A stretch of DNA of 64,000 nt from Cerrena zonata. Taxonomy: Eukaryota > Basidiomycota > Agaricomycetes > Polyporales > Cerrenaceae. Both the position numbers and the translations under genes were made by a program. The stretch covers positions 124,001 to 188,000 of the forward strand of contig JASBNA010000074.1 of assembly GCA_038087015.1 (NCBI GenBank), given 5' to 3'. Positions 21,441 through 31,406 of the stretch are shown here, in pieces. The notes below the pieces were generated by a model that saw nothing but the letters and a program-made list of their open reading frames with translations, was not told the origin of the DNA and made no database searches. Numbering within the stretch: position 1 is the stretch's first letter; every line of letters starts with the position of its first letter.

Positions 21441-22114
21441 ATGCCTTACCATCTCATTTATTCATGAAATAGTTATAATAAAATTTTGCATCAATTTATA
21501 AAAATATTTATCTGTATGTACGGGTCTCTCTAGACCAGAAAATAGTCCAGAGTCAGATCCAGTCTTCTTACGCCCTTCGGCTCAGAGTCAGCTTCAATGC
21601 ATACAAAGTTTGTGAGGCACGAGTCAAGCCCACCCGAGTCACCCTTCTTCAATCTTCTGATTAGGCTAACGGCCTTTGTTTGGGGTCCTAGTCCTTGCAG
21701 TAATTTGACTTTCTTTGTTGCAGCCACTCATTTTGTCTTTCTCTTTCTCTTTCAAAGCATCATAGTTATTGGTGTATTCTTGCTAATTGAATATCCAATT
21801 AGATATAGCCATTTTAATGACTCATCGGCAAAATTTTCACTAACAATTTTTGCTAGCTTTCGAGTTCTGTTTTTGTTAGAGGAAAATAAAGAGTACCTGC
21901 ATATAATTCTTGATGGCTTCTTTAACAAACAAAAAAAAAAAAAAAAAAAAAGTGAAAAACTCGGCTTTTTGTGTAAGTATATAACCAATAGGTATTGAAA
22001 ATTTGATCTTTTGCTTTGGAAAATGCTTTTTCAACACTTCTTCTTTTCATATTGAATTTTTCATTCAGACCGTTTACATTGCCATACTTTTGTAAGTATA
22101 AACCTTCTTTTGAA
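21441..22114 (+). promoter_or_regulatory. MIS1 promoter with five TGACTC sites
   Basis: The spacer between BNI1 and MIS1 carries GAGTCA (TGACTC on the other strand) at 21550-21555, 21585-21590, 21621-21626 and 21636-21641, plus a perfect TGACTCA at 21818-21824. This is the core recognised by Gcn4 and Bas1, which control amino-acid, purine and one-carbon genes in yeasts. A long A-run lies at about 21930-21951, as often seen in yeast promoters. No gene is visible here. Confidence 0.75.
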
Positions 22115-25090
22115 ATGTTGTCTAGGTCCATGGTTAATCGTCGATTAACTAGCTCTAGCATTTTAAAGGCTAGACAATTCCATAAGTCTTACCGTGCTTT
22201 GGATGCTGTTGTTGTCTCTGGTACCAAGTTGGCTGGAAGTATAAGAAGCCAGATTGCCGAAAAAGTTGTCAATTATAACAAACAACACTTCAGTGATTTA
22301 ATCGAAAAAGATTATTCTTTTGAAAATTTGAAATTCAAACCTAATTTAACCATTATCCAAGTTGGTTCAAGACCTGATTCTTCTGCCTATGTGAGATCCA
22401 AGTTGAAGGCTGCTCAATCTTCGAATATTAAATCAAAATTATTGAAATTCGATGATTCTATCACTGAAGAAGAATTACTTGAAGAAATCGAAAAATTGAA
22501 TATGGATCCTAAAGTTAATGGTCTTTTAATTCAATTGCCTTTACCAAAGCATATTGATGAAACTTTAGTCACCAATTCGGTTTCAACAGAGAAAGACGTC
22601 GATGGGTTCGATCGTTATAACGTTGGTGAATTAGCCAAAAGAGGTGGTAAACCCTTATTTAAACCTTGTACTCCTAATGGTATCATTGAATTGATCAAAC
22701 AAACTGGTATTCAATTACGTGGTAAAAATGCAGTTGTCATTGGTAGATCCGATATTGTCGGTACCCCAGTTGCTGCTATGTTAAGAAATGAAGATTGTAC
22801 TGTTACTATTTGTCACCGTTATACTTATGATTTACCATATGTTTTAAGTCAAGCTGATGTTGTTGTTGCAGCAGTTGGTATTCCAGAATATGTTAAGGCT
22901 GATTGGATTAAGAAAGACGCTGTCGTCATTGACGTTGGTATCAACTATAAAGAAGACCCTTCTGCTAAAAATGGTAGAAAACTAGTTGGTGATGTAGACT
23001 ATACTCCCGTTGCTAAAAAGGCTGGTTTTATCACTCCTGTTCCTGGTGGGGTTGGTCCAATGACTGTAGCAATGTTATGCTCTAATGTTTATGATGCTGC
23101 TGTTTTACAAGCCAGTAAAGCTCATGAACACGCTTTCAAACCTTTACCTTTGGAATTGAAAGATCCTGTTCCTTCAGATATCGCAATTTCTAGAGCCCAA
23201 AAACCAAAGAAAATCACTAAAATTGCTCAAGAATTAGGTTTAATCGAAAATGAGTTAGAACCTTATGGTCATTATAAAGCAAAAGTTGATCCAAAAGCGG
23301 TTATTGATCGTTTAGATGAACAAGTTGAAGGTTCTACCCATGAAAAAGGTAATTACATTTTAGTTGCTGGTATTACTCCAACTCCTTTAGGTGAAGGTAA
23401 ATCTACCACCACTATGGGTTTAACTCAAGCTTTAGGTGCTCATTTAGGTTATAACTCAATTGCTAATGTTAGACAACCCTCTATGGGTCCAACCTTTGGT
23501 GTTAAAGGTGGTGCCGCAGGTGGTGGTTACGCTCAAGTAATTCCTATGGATGAATTTAATATGCATCTTACTGGTGACATTCACGCTATTTCTGCAGCTC
23601 AAAACTTATTATGTGCTGCTGTCGATACAAGAATGTTCCACGAAAATACTTCTAAAACTATTAAAGGTTTTTATAAGAGATTAGTTCCAGCTAAAAAAGG
23701 TGAAAGATCTTTCACTCCTTCTATGTTGGCCAGATTGAATAACTTAGGTATTAATAAAACTAATCCAGATGACTTGACTGATGAGGAAATTGTCAAATTT
23801 GCCAAGTTGAACATAGATCCAGAATCCATCACCATCAAGAGGGTCGTTGACTGTAACGATAGATTTGTTCGTGAAATCACTCTCGGTCAAGGTAAGAATG
23901 AAGCTTCTAAATATCCTCCACGTAAATCTGGTATGGATATCACTGTTGCTTCTGAATTGATGGCCATTTTAGCATTATCAACCTCTTTGAAAGATTTAAG
24001 AGAACGTGTTGGTAAACTTGTGGTTGGTACCCAATTAGAAAGTGGTGATGCCATCACCGCTGAAGATATTGGTTGTGCCGGTGCCATCACTGCTTTATTG
24101 AAAGATGCGGTTAAACCAAATTTGATGCAAACCTTAGAAGGTACTCCAGTTTTTGTTCATGCTGGTCCATTTGCCAATATTTCTATTGGTGCTTCTTCAG
24201 TTATCGCTGATAAGTTAGCTTTGAAATTGACTTCTCCATCTAATCCTATCAATAATCATAAAAAGGGTTTCGTCGTCACTGAAGCTGGTTTTGATTTCAC
24301 CATGGGTGGTGAAAGATTTTTCAATATCAAATGTAGAGCTTCTGGTTATAAACCTGATACTGTTGTTTTAGTTGCTACCTCTCGTGCATTGAAATTACAT
24401 GGTGGTGCTCCAGATGTTAAACCAGGTCAAGCCTTACCAAATGAATACACTAGTGAAAACTTGGAGTTTTTACAAAAGGGTTGTGCCAACTTAGCTAAGC
24501 AAATCGAAAATGTCAAGCAATACGATGTCCCAGTTGTTGTCGCCATAAATGCATTCTCTACAGATACTGAAAATGAAATAAAGCTCATTCAAGAAGAAGC
24601 CCTTAAAGCTGGTGCTGATTTTGCTGTTCCTTCTAACCATTGGGCTGAAGGTGGTAAAGGTGCTTTACAATTAGCCGATGCTGTTGTTGAAGCTGTTAAG
24701 GTTGCTAAATCTAATGAACAAAAATTTTTGTATGATGTTAATGATACTGTCGAAAATAAATTATTGACTATTGCATCTAAAATGTACGGGGCATCTGCTA
24801 TTGAATTATCTCCATTAGCTAAACAACAAATCGAAACTTACACTAAACAAGGTTATGACAAATTACCTATCTGCATTGCTAAAACTCAATACTCTTTGTC
24901 CCATGATCCTGCCTTAAAAGGTGTTCCAACTGGATTCACTGTTCCTATCAGAGAAGTCAGATGTTCTGCCGGTGCTGGTTATTTATATGCTTTAGCAGCT
25001 GAAATCATGACTATTCCCGGTTTACCAACTCACGCTGGTTTCATGAACGTTGAAGTCAACGATGACGGTGAAATTGAAGGCTTATTCTAA
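22115..25090 (+). CDS. MIS1: Mitochondrial C1-tetrahydrofolate synthase (trifunctional)
   Basis: 991 aa. The enzyme interconverts 5,10-methylene-, 5,10-methenyl- and 10-formyl-THF and makes 10-formyl-THF from formate and ATP. Residues 1-30 are a basic, Ser-rich mitochondrial presequence (MLSRSMVNRRL), which favours Mis1 over cytosolic Ade3. The dehydrogenase/cyclohydrolase domain (about 35-340) shows Y92..K96 (YVRSK, catalytic), VDGFDRYNVGELA, VIGRSDIVGTP and PVPGGVGPMT. The formate-THF ligase domain (about 365-991) has the P-loop PTPLGEGKST near 423 and ends at GLF, as in the family. The ATG at 22115 is the first in this frame; the upstream open stretch lacks one. Leucine codons are almost all TTA/TTG and I noticed no in-frame CTG, as in well-expressed CTG-clade genes. 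Confidence 0.93.
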   Translation: MLSRSMVNRRLTSSSILKARQFHKSYRALDAVVVSGTKLAGSIRSQIAEKVVNYNKQHFSDLIEKDYSFENLKFKPNLTIIQVGSRPDSSAYVRSKLKAAQSSNIKSKLLKFDDSITEEELLEEIEKLNMDPKVNGLLIQLPLPKHIDETLVTNSVSTEKDVDGFDRYNVGELAKRGGKPLFKPCTPNGIIELIKQTGIQLRGKNAVVIGRSDIVGTPVAAMLRNEDCTVTICHRYTYDLPYVLSQADVVVAAVGIPEYVKADWIKKDAVVIDVGINYKEDPSAKNGRKLVGDVDYTPVAKKAGFITPVPGGVGPMTVAMLCSNVYDAAVLQASKAHEHAFKPLPLELKDPVPSDIAISRAQKPKKITKIAQELGLIENELEPYGHYKAKVDPKAVIDRLDEQVEGSTHEKGNYILVAGITPTPLGEGKSTTTMGLTQALGAHLGYNSIANVRQPSMGPTFGVKGGAAGGGYAQVIPMDEFNMHLTGDIHAISAAQNLLCAAVDTRMFHENTSKTIKGFYKRLVPAKKGERSFTPSMLARLNNLGINKTNPDDLTDEEIVKFAKLNIDPESITIKRVVDCNDRFVREITLGQGKNEASKYPPRKSGMDITVASELMAILALSTSLKDLRERVGKLVVGTQLESGDAITAEDIGCAGAITALLKDAVKPNLMQTLEGTPVFVHAGPFANISIGASSVIADKLALKLTSPSNPINNHKKGFVVTEAGFDFTMGGERFFNIKCRASGYKPDTVVLVATSRALKLHGGAPDVKPGQALPNEYTSENLEFLQKGCANLAKQIENVKQYDVPVVVAINAFSTDTENEIKLIQEEALKAGADFAVPSNHWAEGGKGALQLADAVVEAVKVAKSNEQKFLYDVNDTVENKLLTIASKMYGASAIELSPLAKQQIETYTKQGYDKLPICIAKTQYSLSHDPALKGVPTGFTVPIREVRCSAGAGYLYALAAEIMTIPGLPTHAGFMNVEVNDDGEIEGLF

Positions 25091-25251
25091 TCAAAATTTT
25101 TGCATAAACATTTTTGAATTATTTCTCTACAACACTTATAGATTTCTATTTTTATCATTTCTCTTAAATATTACCTTATGTATACTACAATATAGATTTC
25201 GAAGAAACAAAAGCATTACATTCATATATATTTATTAAAACAAGAAACAAC

Positions 25252-25920
25252 TCAATTGAAAGTAGCAGGGTTGCTAATTTCTGAATCACCATCTTCAAAG
25301 TCATAACTCTTACCAAAAGTATTCTTACTGTCAACGATTTCTAAAATTACTTTTGCTACATTAGCTCTGGAAACTGTGGATCCAAAATCGTCGGCTGAAT
25401 TTATAATCCTGATCTTGCCAGAAGCTTCTTCATCGGATAAGTAAGTTGGTTTCAAAATAGTGAAATCCAATTTATCTTTAAACTCATTAACCAAAATTCT
25501 ATCAGCATAATGCTTAGCAATATAGTAATTTTTTAATTTTGATTCTTGGAATGCTTCACGAATGTCAGCATGAACTGCACTTACAAGAATATATCTTTTG
25601 ACTTGAGCTAAAACACTAGCTTCAAAAGTCTTAACAGCACCATCCAAATCGACCTTCAATAAATCCTTCCCAGCAGAACCAGCAGTGAAGACAACAGCAT
25701 GGTGTCCTTTAATAGTATCAGCCAATTCTTGAACACTAGCAGTATCAACTGTCAATTGTTTAGTTTTTAAGGAGTTATCGATTGCTGCAAGGGTGGTAGC
25801 TTGTTCTGTATTTCTAACAACTGCAGTCACTTGATATTGCGATTTGTAATTTGCAATTTGGCGAACCAATTGCTGACCAACTTTACCGTGAGCACCGAAT
25901 ACAAGTAAATTCTTCACCAT
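25252..25920 (-). CDS. NAD(P)-binding Rossmann protein, YMR090W-like atypical SDR
   Basis: 222 aa. The N-terminal glycine motif GAHGKVGQQL (residues 9-18) and the repeating beta-alpha pattern show an NAD(P)-binding fold of the NmrA/atypical short-chain dehydrogenase group. VVFTAGSAGKD, KRYILVSAVHAD and NYYIAKHYAD correspond in order to blocks of S. cerevisiae YMR090W, whose substrate is unknown to me. The YxxxK pair is YIAKHYAD-like rather than the classical SDR site, so a redox-sensing or isomerase role is as likely as dehydrogenase. The start ATG is at 25918-25920. It converges with MIS1, 161 bp between stops. Confidence 0.85.
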   Translation of the reverse strand: MVKNLLVFGAHGKVGQQLVRQIANYKSQYQVTAVVRNTEQATTLAAIDNSLKTKQLTVDTASVQELADTIKGHHAVVFTAGSAGKDLLKVDLDGAVKTFEASVLAQVKRYILVSAVHADIREAFQESKLKNYYIAKHYADRILVNEFKDKLDFTILKPTYLSDEEASGKIRIINSADDFGSTVSRANVAKVILEIVDSKNTFGKSYDFEDGDSEISNPATFN

Positions 25921-26528
25921 CTTGGTTATTTCGTAGTACAGAGTTGCAAAACTAAATTGTCTGAGGAAAATCCCAAGTATTTATATTCCGTTTTCTTTGC
26001 GATTCCACACTAAAAACCGAAAAAAAAAGGTATATTCATAGCATACATTACTAATACTGTTATCCGGTTACAGTCACGAAGCATGAAACTTTAATAGTAA
26101 TTCTAGTGGAAAGTAATGCTCAAGGGAATAAATTTGAAAAAATGTAAGGTTTTTTATTCTAACAGTATACCCTTATGGAACTTAAAAAAAAAAAAACGGA
26201 AATTCATGTTGCAGCCATGGGTATTGAACTATTGAAGCCTTAATAGCTGTGAACCTGAAACTGAACATGATAAAAGCTCTCTTGGGGATGCCTAATAACA
26301 TCCAGTATAAGTCATTGCTTTAAAACCTTATGGGGTTTATCTAACCAACATGGCAGTATCTAGAGTCACTATTATTACAGAACTGTTTTCATTTTAATAT
26401 TTGCAAGCGTAATTATTGAGATATATATACTATAATACATTTATGAGAAAGGCAAAAAAAGAAGAGAAAATTAAAAACATAATTCTAAGTCATTAAATGA
26501 ATTAATAGTGTGGTTTGTACACACCAGC
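25921..26528. other. Intergenic spacer
   Basis: 608 bp between two minus-strand genes. It holds the promoter of the NAD(P)-binding protein and the 3' end of EPL1. A-runs occur near 26020 and 26187. I see no gene or repeat array. Confidence 0.5.
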
Positions 26529-29500
26529 TTATTGAGATTCGTTAGTCTTTGCAATGGCATTGGAATTGATTTTGGTAGGAGGGTATGGGCTAGAAGATTG
26601 GCCCGTTGAATTTAAAATTGAGTCAGGTTGGGTTTTAGGATTGGCAGTACCATTGCTTAGATTGCTATTATTACCAATCAGATAATTAGAAGCGGATTTT
26701 GGAACATGTCCGTTATGCATTTGTTTTGTAGGCGAGCTTGCAGATGGCCTCTTTGGAGAATTGTCAGATTTTTTAGAGATCAGCTTCGTAGATGGTTGTT
26801 CGAAGGCTTGGGAATCTTGCGAGACAGTATTATGGTTAGCTTGCTGACCAGCAGTAAACAGCTTTCTTGATTCATTTCCTAAACCGTTTGAGCTGTTATA
26901 TTTGATACTCCCATCAGATGAAGCAGAATTATTTTCATTTTTTACCAATGACAGTTTCTTCAAGAGTGAAGCCGATGAATTAGATGACGAAGAGTCGCCT
27001 GATGAAGCCCTAGCTTGTTGATTTTGTCCTTGGTTTAACACACGTTGTTGCTGAGAAGCTGCTTGTATATTTCTATTATTATGCTGCTGTTGTTGTTGCA
27101 ATGCTCTCATTCTGGCTTGTTGAATTAATAACTGCCTTTGATGGGCAGATTCCCTCAACAAATCGTAAGACTTCGACAACAACATGGACCCAAATCTGAT
27201 TGATTGAGTATCATCACTGATGCAGTTTAACTTTGAAGGATCCAAACTAAACGGTTCTTTGAGGCCGTTTTGATATTCAGTAAAATCATTATCAAATTGC
27301 CAATGTGAATCTAATCTATTAATTAAATCAGACTTACAGTCATAAACATTCGGAACGGATTTATTCTTATCTGTAACAGTATCGACATCCATAGAATCAT
27401 CTTCATCATCATCAAATTTAAGAAATTCATCAATAACATCATTTGGTCTTTCAATGAGACCCCTTCTATCAACAAATGTCCTATTAGCTCTGCCAACTCT
27501 CTTACGCAATCTGAAAATTGGATCCGAAACACGTTCTTGGTCTTCATCTTCATCAAGCGAAGGGTATTGTTGATTATAGTGCAGGATTTGATGACGTTGT
27601 TGTTCAAGTTTTTCACGAATTTGTTGATATTGGCGTCCGTAACCATGACTGTATGCACTGAAGTTATTGGTATCAATATTATGAAGAAGCTGAGCAACAT
27701 AACTTACTGAATTATTCTTATTGTTATTTATATGATTTTGCAATAATGTCAGTAAATGTGGGAAATTTTTCGAAGGAATAAGTTCACCATTAGTACCTCT
27801 AAAAGTCTTTATACCAGGGAGAGGAACTTTACCATTTTCCAACAATTTCTTTAATCCTTCGTTCATATAATTGGTAGTATTTATTTGATGATAACTACTA
27901 GCAGCGATTGAAGAATAAGGGATATGACTCAATTCTTTATTTTTATCCTTATCATTTGTTGATATATTGAAAAAGGGCTGGTAAGGATCATCAGTAACAT
28001 TGATGAAGCCTTTGTCTTGTTCTCTTCTTTTTTGTAATTTATCCAAAACTGCCCTTTTAATAGTTTCGTTCTTTTCTTTCAAAACCAAAGAGACAGTAAC
28101 CAAATCCATATCTGGAATCTTGGAAGGAGGCAATTTGACATAAGGTTGAGTTGATGAAGAGGATGCTTGTTCTTGTTGAGCTTGTTGTTGCAGTTGTAAT
28201 TGAGCTTGATGTTGTAAATGCTGTTGATGTGCGGTGGTGGCAGAAGCATATTTATCCTTAGCCATTGAATCAAGTACATCCTTATTTCTTTTCTGGCCTC
28301 TTGCCTTAATAGGTAAAACTTCTTTATCATCATCTTGTTCTTTAACTTTAGCCACCTTCCGTCTTTTGTGAGGATAGAATAAGTAATCATCACCTTTAAC
28401 GCCGACAACACGTTTCAAGTTTTTAGCTTCACTACGTAATTTAAAAATTTGGTGTTCACTTTCCCAAGTTTGAAGTTTAATTATTTCACGTTGACAAACT
28501 GAAAAAATCAAATTACGAGCAAGATGTAATGATTTCTGTAGTAACCTTATTCTTTCAGCACCTAAAGTATCAGCTCTTCTAGTTTTACGAGCTTGACGGA
28601 ATTCACGACGACGGAAACAAATATAAGGATCGTTATCATTATCTTTTTCACTAGCGTTAGGATCTTCAAATTTTAAAGATGGATGAATTTGTTTACCCTT
28701 ACGTTCAATTTTACGATTTTTCCAAAATTCATAAACTGGGCGGCCGAAAAGCTCTAACAATTTTGGAATTGGCCTAGTAGTGGTTGTTAAAGATTGTTCT
28801 TCTGGATTTTTATCAAATAATGTTACAAATGGTTCATGTTTTAATTCTTTCAGAAGTTTCTCTTTAACAGTGGATGTAGTCATATATTTATAACTATTAC
28901 CCAATTGAACGTATGGACTACTTGAAGTTGAACTATTAAATTCTTCAAGAATATGATGCAGGATTTCTTCATAAGTTAAAATATTTGAAGGATCAACAGA
29001 GAGGAAAGGTTGTTTTTCTTCAATTTTTTTTTCAAATTTATCACAGATAACTTCATATTCTAATTCTGAGCATTTCCTATTATTTTCAGTTGGATCTAGT
29101 TTATTTAATTTTTCATTTTTAACTTTAACTGGTTTTGGATAATCAATAGATAAAGTTTTAGTGAAAAATTCTTCATCGGCTTCATCCATATTATATTCAC
29201 AACCAACGGTATCCTCCACGGTAGCACTGAACTTGATATAAGTTTCTGGTTCTTTGAATGAAGTATCATTATAATATTTATAAGCTTGAGTCCATATTTT
29301 AGATGCATCAGGAGTTGGAATATATACAGAAGGATCATTTTTCTTTTTATCAGCATCTTGTTTTTTCGATCCTAACAATGCTTTTTGAGCTGCATTAATA
29401 ACTTGTTGTAAATGAACTTCATCTTCTTCATTTTTATCAACCCCAGTTTCGATACTATGTAAATCACGTTGTTGTTGATTAGATGATTGATTTAGATGAT

Positions 29501-29654
29501 GAACTTGAGAAGGTTCTAAACTAGTATCAGTGGAAGAAATGTCCCTTTGTTTGTAAATAGGAAGTGCAACTTTAACTGAAATTTTTCGTTGACGAAACCT
29601 TGCCCCAGTAGATGGCTGATTACCACCAGCATTTTTGGCGGGTAATACAGCCAT
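26529..29654 (-). CDS. EPL1: Enhancer-of-polycomb-like protein Epl1, NuA4 subunit
   Basis: 1041 aa. Epl1 holds the Esa1-Yng2-Eaf6 (Piccolo) module in the NuA4 histone H4/H2A acetyltransferase and places it on nucleosomes. The EPcA region is clear: RFRQRKISVKVALPIY near 22-37, IETGVDKNEEDEVHLQ near 70, and GCEYNMDEADEEFF near 153. Conserved basic blocks follow (RRREFRQARKTRRAD near 350). The rest is low complexity: Gln-rich segments near 485-500 and 850-880, and a Ser/Asn-rich tail. The first ATG is 29652-29654. It is longer than S. cerevisiae Epl1 (832 aa) because of these low-complexity inserts. Confidence 0.93.
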   Translation of the reverse strand: MAVLPAKNAGGNQPSTGARFRQRKISVKVALPIYKQRDISSTDTSLEPSQVHHLNQSSNQQQRDLHSIETGVDKNEEDEVHLQQVINAAQKALLGSKKQDADKKKNDPSVYIPTPDASKIWTQAYKYYNDTSFKEPETYIKFSATVEDTVGCEYNMDEADEEFFTKTLSIDYPKPVKVKNEKLNKLDPTENNRKCSELEYEVICDKFEKKIEEKQPFLSVDPSNILTYEEILHHILEEFNSSTSSSPYVQLGNSYKYMTTSTVKEKLLKELKHEPFVTLFDKNPEEQSLTTTTRPIPKLLELFGRPVYEFWKNRKIERKGKQIHPSLKFEDPNASEKDNDNDPYICFRRREFRQARKTRRADTLGAERIRLLQKSLHLARNLIFSVCQREIIKLQTWESEHQIFKLRSEAKNLKRVVGVKGDDYLFYPHKRRKVAKVKEQDDDKEVLPIKARGQKRNKDVLDSMAKDKYASATTAHQQHLQHQAQLQLQQQAQQEQASSSSTQPYVKLPPSKIPDMDLVTVSLVLKEKNETIKRAVLDKLQKRREQDKGFINVTDDPYQPFFNISTNDKDKNKELSHIPYSSIAASSYHQINTTNYMNEGLKKLLENGKVPLPGIKTFRGTNGELIPSKNFPHLLTLLQNHINNNKNNSVSYVAQLLHNIDTNNFSAYSHGYGRQYQQIREKLEQQRHQILHYNQQYPSLDEDEDQERVSDPIFRLRKRVGRANRTFVDRRGLIERPNDVIDEFLKFDDDEDDSMDVDTVTDKNKSVPNVYDCKSDLINRLDSHWQFDNDFTEYQNGLKEPFSLDPSKLNCISDDTQSIRFGSMLLSKSYDLLRESAHQRQLLIQQARMRALQQQQQHNNRNIQAASQQQRVLNQGQNQQARASSGDSSSSNSSASLLKKLSLVKNENNSASSDGSIKYNSSNGLGNESRKLFTAGQQANHNTVSQDSQAFEQPSTKLISKKSDNSPKRPSASSPTKQMHNGHVPKSASNYLIGNNSNLSNGTANPKTQPDSILNSTGQSSSPYPPTKINSNAIAKTNESQ

Positions 29655-31406
29655 AATCAACTAGATCTATATATATATCTATATATAGATATATATGTAT
29701 ATCTATGTTTGTTTATTTTGGTTGCAAGTGCTAGATTGAAGAGTGTTTTGTTTGATTTACCGAGTTTTAAACTTCTCACTATTTACAAAAATAATGATAA
29801 ACAAAACACACCCACCAGTCGTAATCAATCAAAAAGCAAGAACTCCTTAATGATGCTTATGGAACTGGATTCGACGGGACTATTGCACCACCCGATTTGA
29901 ATGACTGGATATGGAAAGGGAGTCTATAGAATTTCGGTCCCAGCCAGTATATGAAAGTAAAAAAAAAAAAAAACCGACAAAAACCAACGAAAAATCAAAA
30001 ATTAACTATTGGTGTTCGGGTCTTTTCCTCTAAATTCTCACTTTTTCGCAAAGAAAAAAAGCTACTCTGCACTTTTGAGCGGATAGCAACGGAGGGCAAA
30101 CGGAAACCAATGACGTTTATGGAATCCACCACGATATAAGTGCCAGGACAGTGAGACTTGGGAATGAGTCCGGAGCTTTAGATACCCTGACCGGACTTTA
30201 GCGATGAAAAAACTGGTAAAACTAAGGGGAATTTGGATGGAATCCTCAAAAGATAAAAGGGTAAGCGGGCTATTACGAGGATAGAAAACAACAAGGGATG
30301 TGTTGTCGAATTCGAAGGCAAATTTTTTCTCCTCCTTCTGTTTTTTTTTTTGCTTTTTTTTTGCTTTTCAGTGCGGAGACCTGTGTGCAGGCCAGGTATG
30401 AGTAATCGCTCACGTGACACTGGCCAGCACCCGTGCACCAAATATGACCTCCGTGCACCGCATATTTATCCCCGAGAAACCAAAACTTTCTTCACAAAAC
30501 CGTACAATGCGTCACAGAGTGAGAATGAATATCCGGTTAAAGAATGGGGTTCTAACGAGATGTTCAGGTCGTAACAACCTGTAGTCCTTTGAATGGGAGT
30601 GGAAGTGTGATCAAGGAGACACAAGTGGATGGTTCGCTCGAGACAGGTTGGGTTTCTTTGACCCCGGGAAAAAAGACTGACTTCTTGACAGGTTCTAAAG
30701 AAACCATGGTTAATTAACCTGGGATTCGCTAGAGTAGGTGTTCAGTCAAACCATCCCCGGCTAGTTCGCTGGTAAGATGGTCACTGAAGTCGGAGGAAGA
30801 ACCATTCCCACGAAGACCACTCAAGGACACTCGGTACTTGTAATATTGCAGACCCACGGCGGGTGCACGTTAATTGAAGCTTTCTTGGTTCAAGTCGAAG
30901 TATGGTTTACCGTACCGTAGAGGCGCATGATGGGCCAGCTGAAAGAGACTCTGAGTTGTTCTTCCAGTATCAAAGACACTGGTATAATGAAGAGTTGGTA
31001 GAAGAAGAAGAAGAAGTGATAACTATTTTAAATTGCCGCCTTCTGATGATCTCTTTTTCCTGGTGGTAGAAGACCTGCATACTGGCGGCAGAAGTTATCA
31101 AACAGAAAATTTGGTTTCTTTTCCGGTGGTGTTTGGGTGTAGTGTTTAATTTAAGTTTTGACACTATAAACGGTATTAAGCTATAAGTATTGGAAGGTGA
31201 TCGAGTGATTATGTAGGTGGGCATTCTGTAGTGATGCCGGACGGATGTAGACATGCTCCCGTAAGGTTGTTTCACTGGGGAAAGGACAATGTACGGAGGT
31301 TTTGCCGGATGTCGTATTGAGGCTACTCGCGGGGGAGCAAAAGATAGGAGAGATAAAGTTGGATATGAAGATTCTTCTTTGATAAACGGATTAGAATTGG
31401 GTGAAA
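29655..31406. other. 1.75-kb gene-free spacer between EPL1 and the WD40 gene
   Basis: Divergent promoters must lie here, but the spacer is long and in two parts. 29655-30440 is AT-rich, with an AT palindrome at 29667-29706. 30441-31400 is GC-richer and lacks long ORFs. Elements seen: CACGTGAC (Cbf1 type) at 30411-30418; CACCCGTGCACC at 30428-30439 with a second GTGCACC at 30453-30459; a hairpin at 30565-30581; a 12-bp palindrome at 30708-30719; and a two-part stem-loop at 30750-30781. An unrecognised non-coding RNA is possible; I could not match RNase P, RNase MRP, SRP or telomerase RNA. Confidence 0.45.
30750..30781. other. Stem-loop in gene-free spacer
   Basis: ACCATC (30750-30755) pairs with GATGGT (30776-30781). 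Inside it, CCGGC (30757-30761) pairs with GCTGG (30768-30772, one G-T) around a six-base loop. No function is known. Confidence 0.4.

Noticed and set aside
22016..22114. Upstream in-frame extension of MIS1
   Set aside because: It begins with TTG and has no ATG; the ATG at 22115 gives a clear mitochondrial presequence.
29667..29706. AT-rich palindrome upstream of EPL1
   Set aside because: Low-complexity TATATA/TAGATA; not distinguishable from ordinary promoter sequence.
31101..31120. ACAGAA...GGTTTC resembling the RNase P RNA CR-V motif
   Set aside because: Spacing is five bases instead of about three, and I found no matching CR-I strand upstream.
31239..31260. ACGGATGTAGAC resembling Candida telomere repeats, considered as a telomerase RNA template
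   Set aside because: It does not extend over more than one repeat as a template must, and the surrounding sequence does not match.
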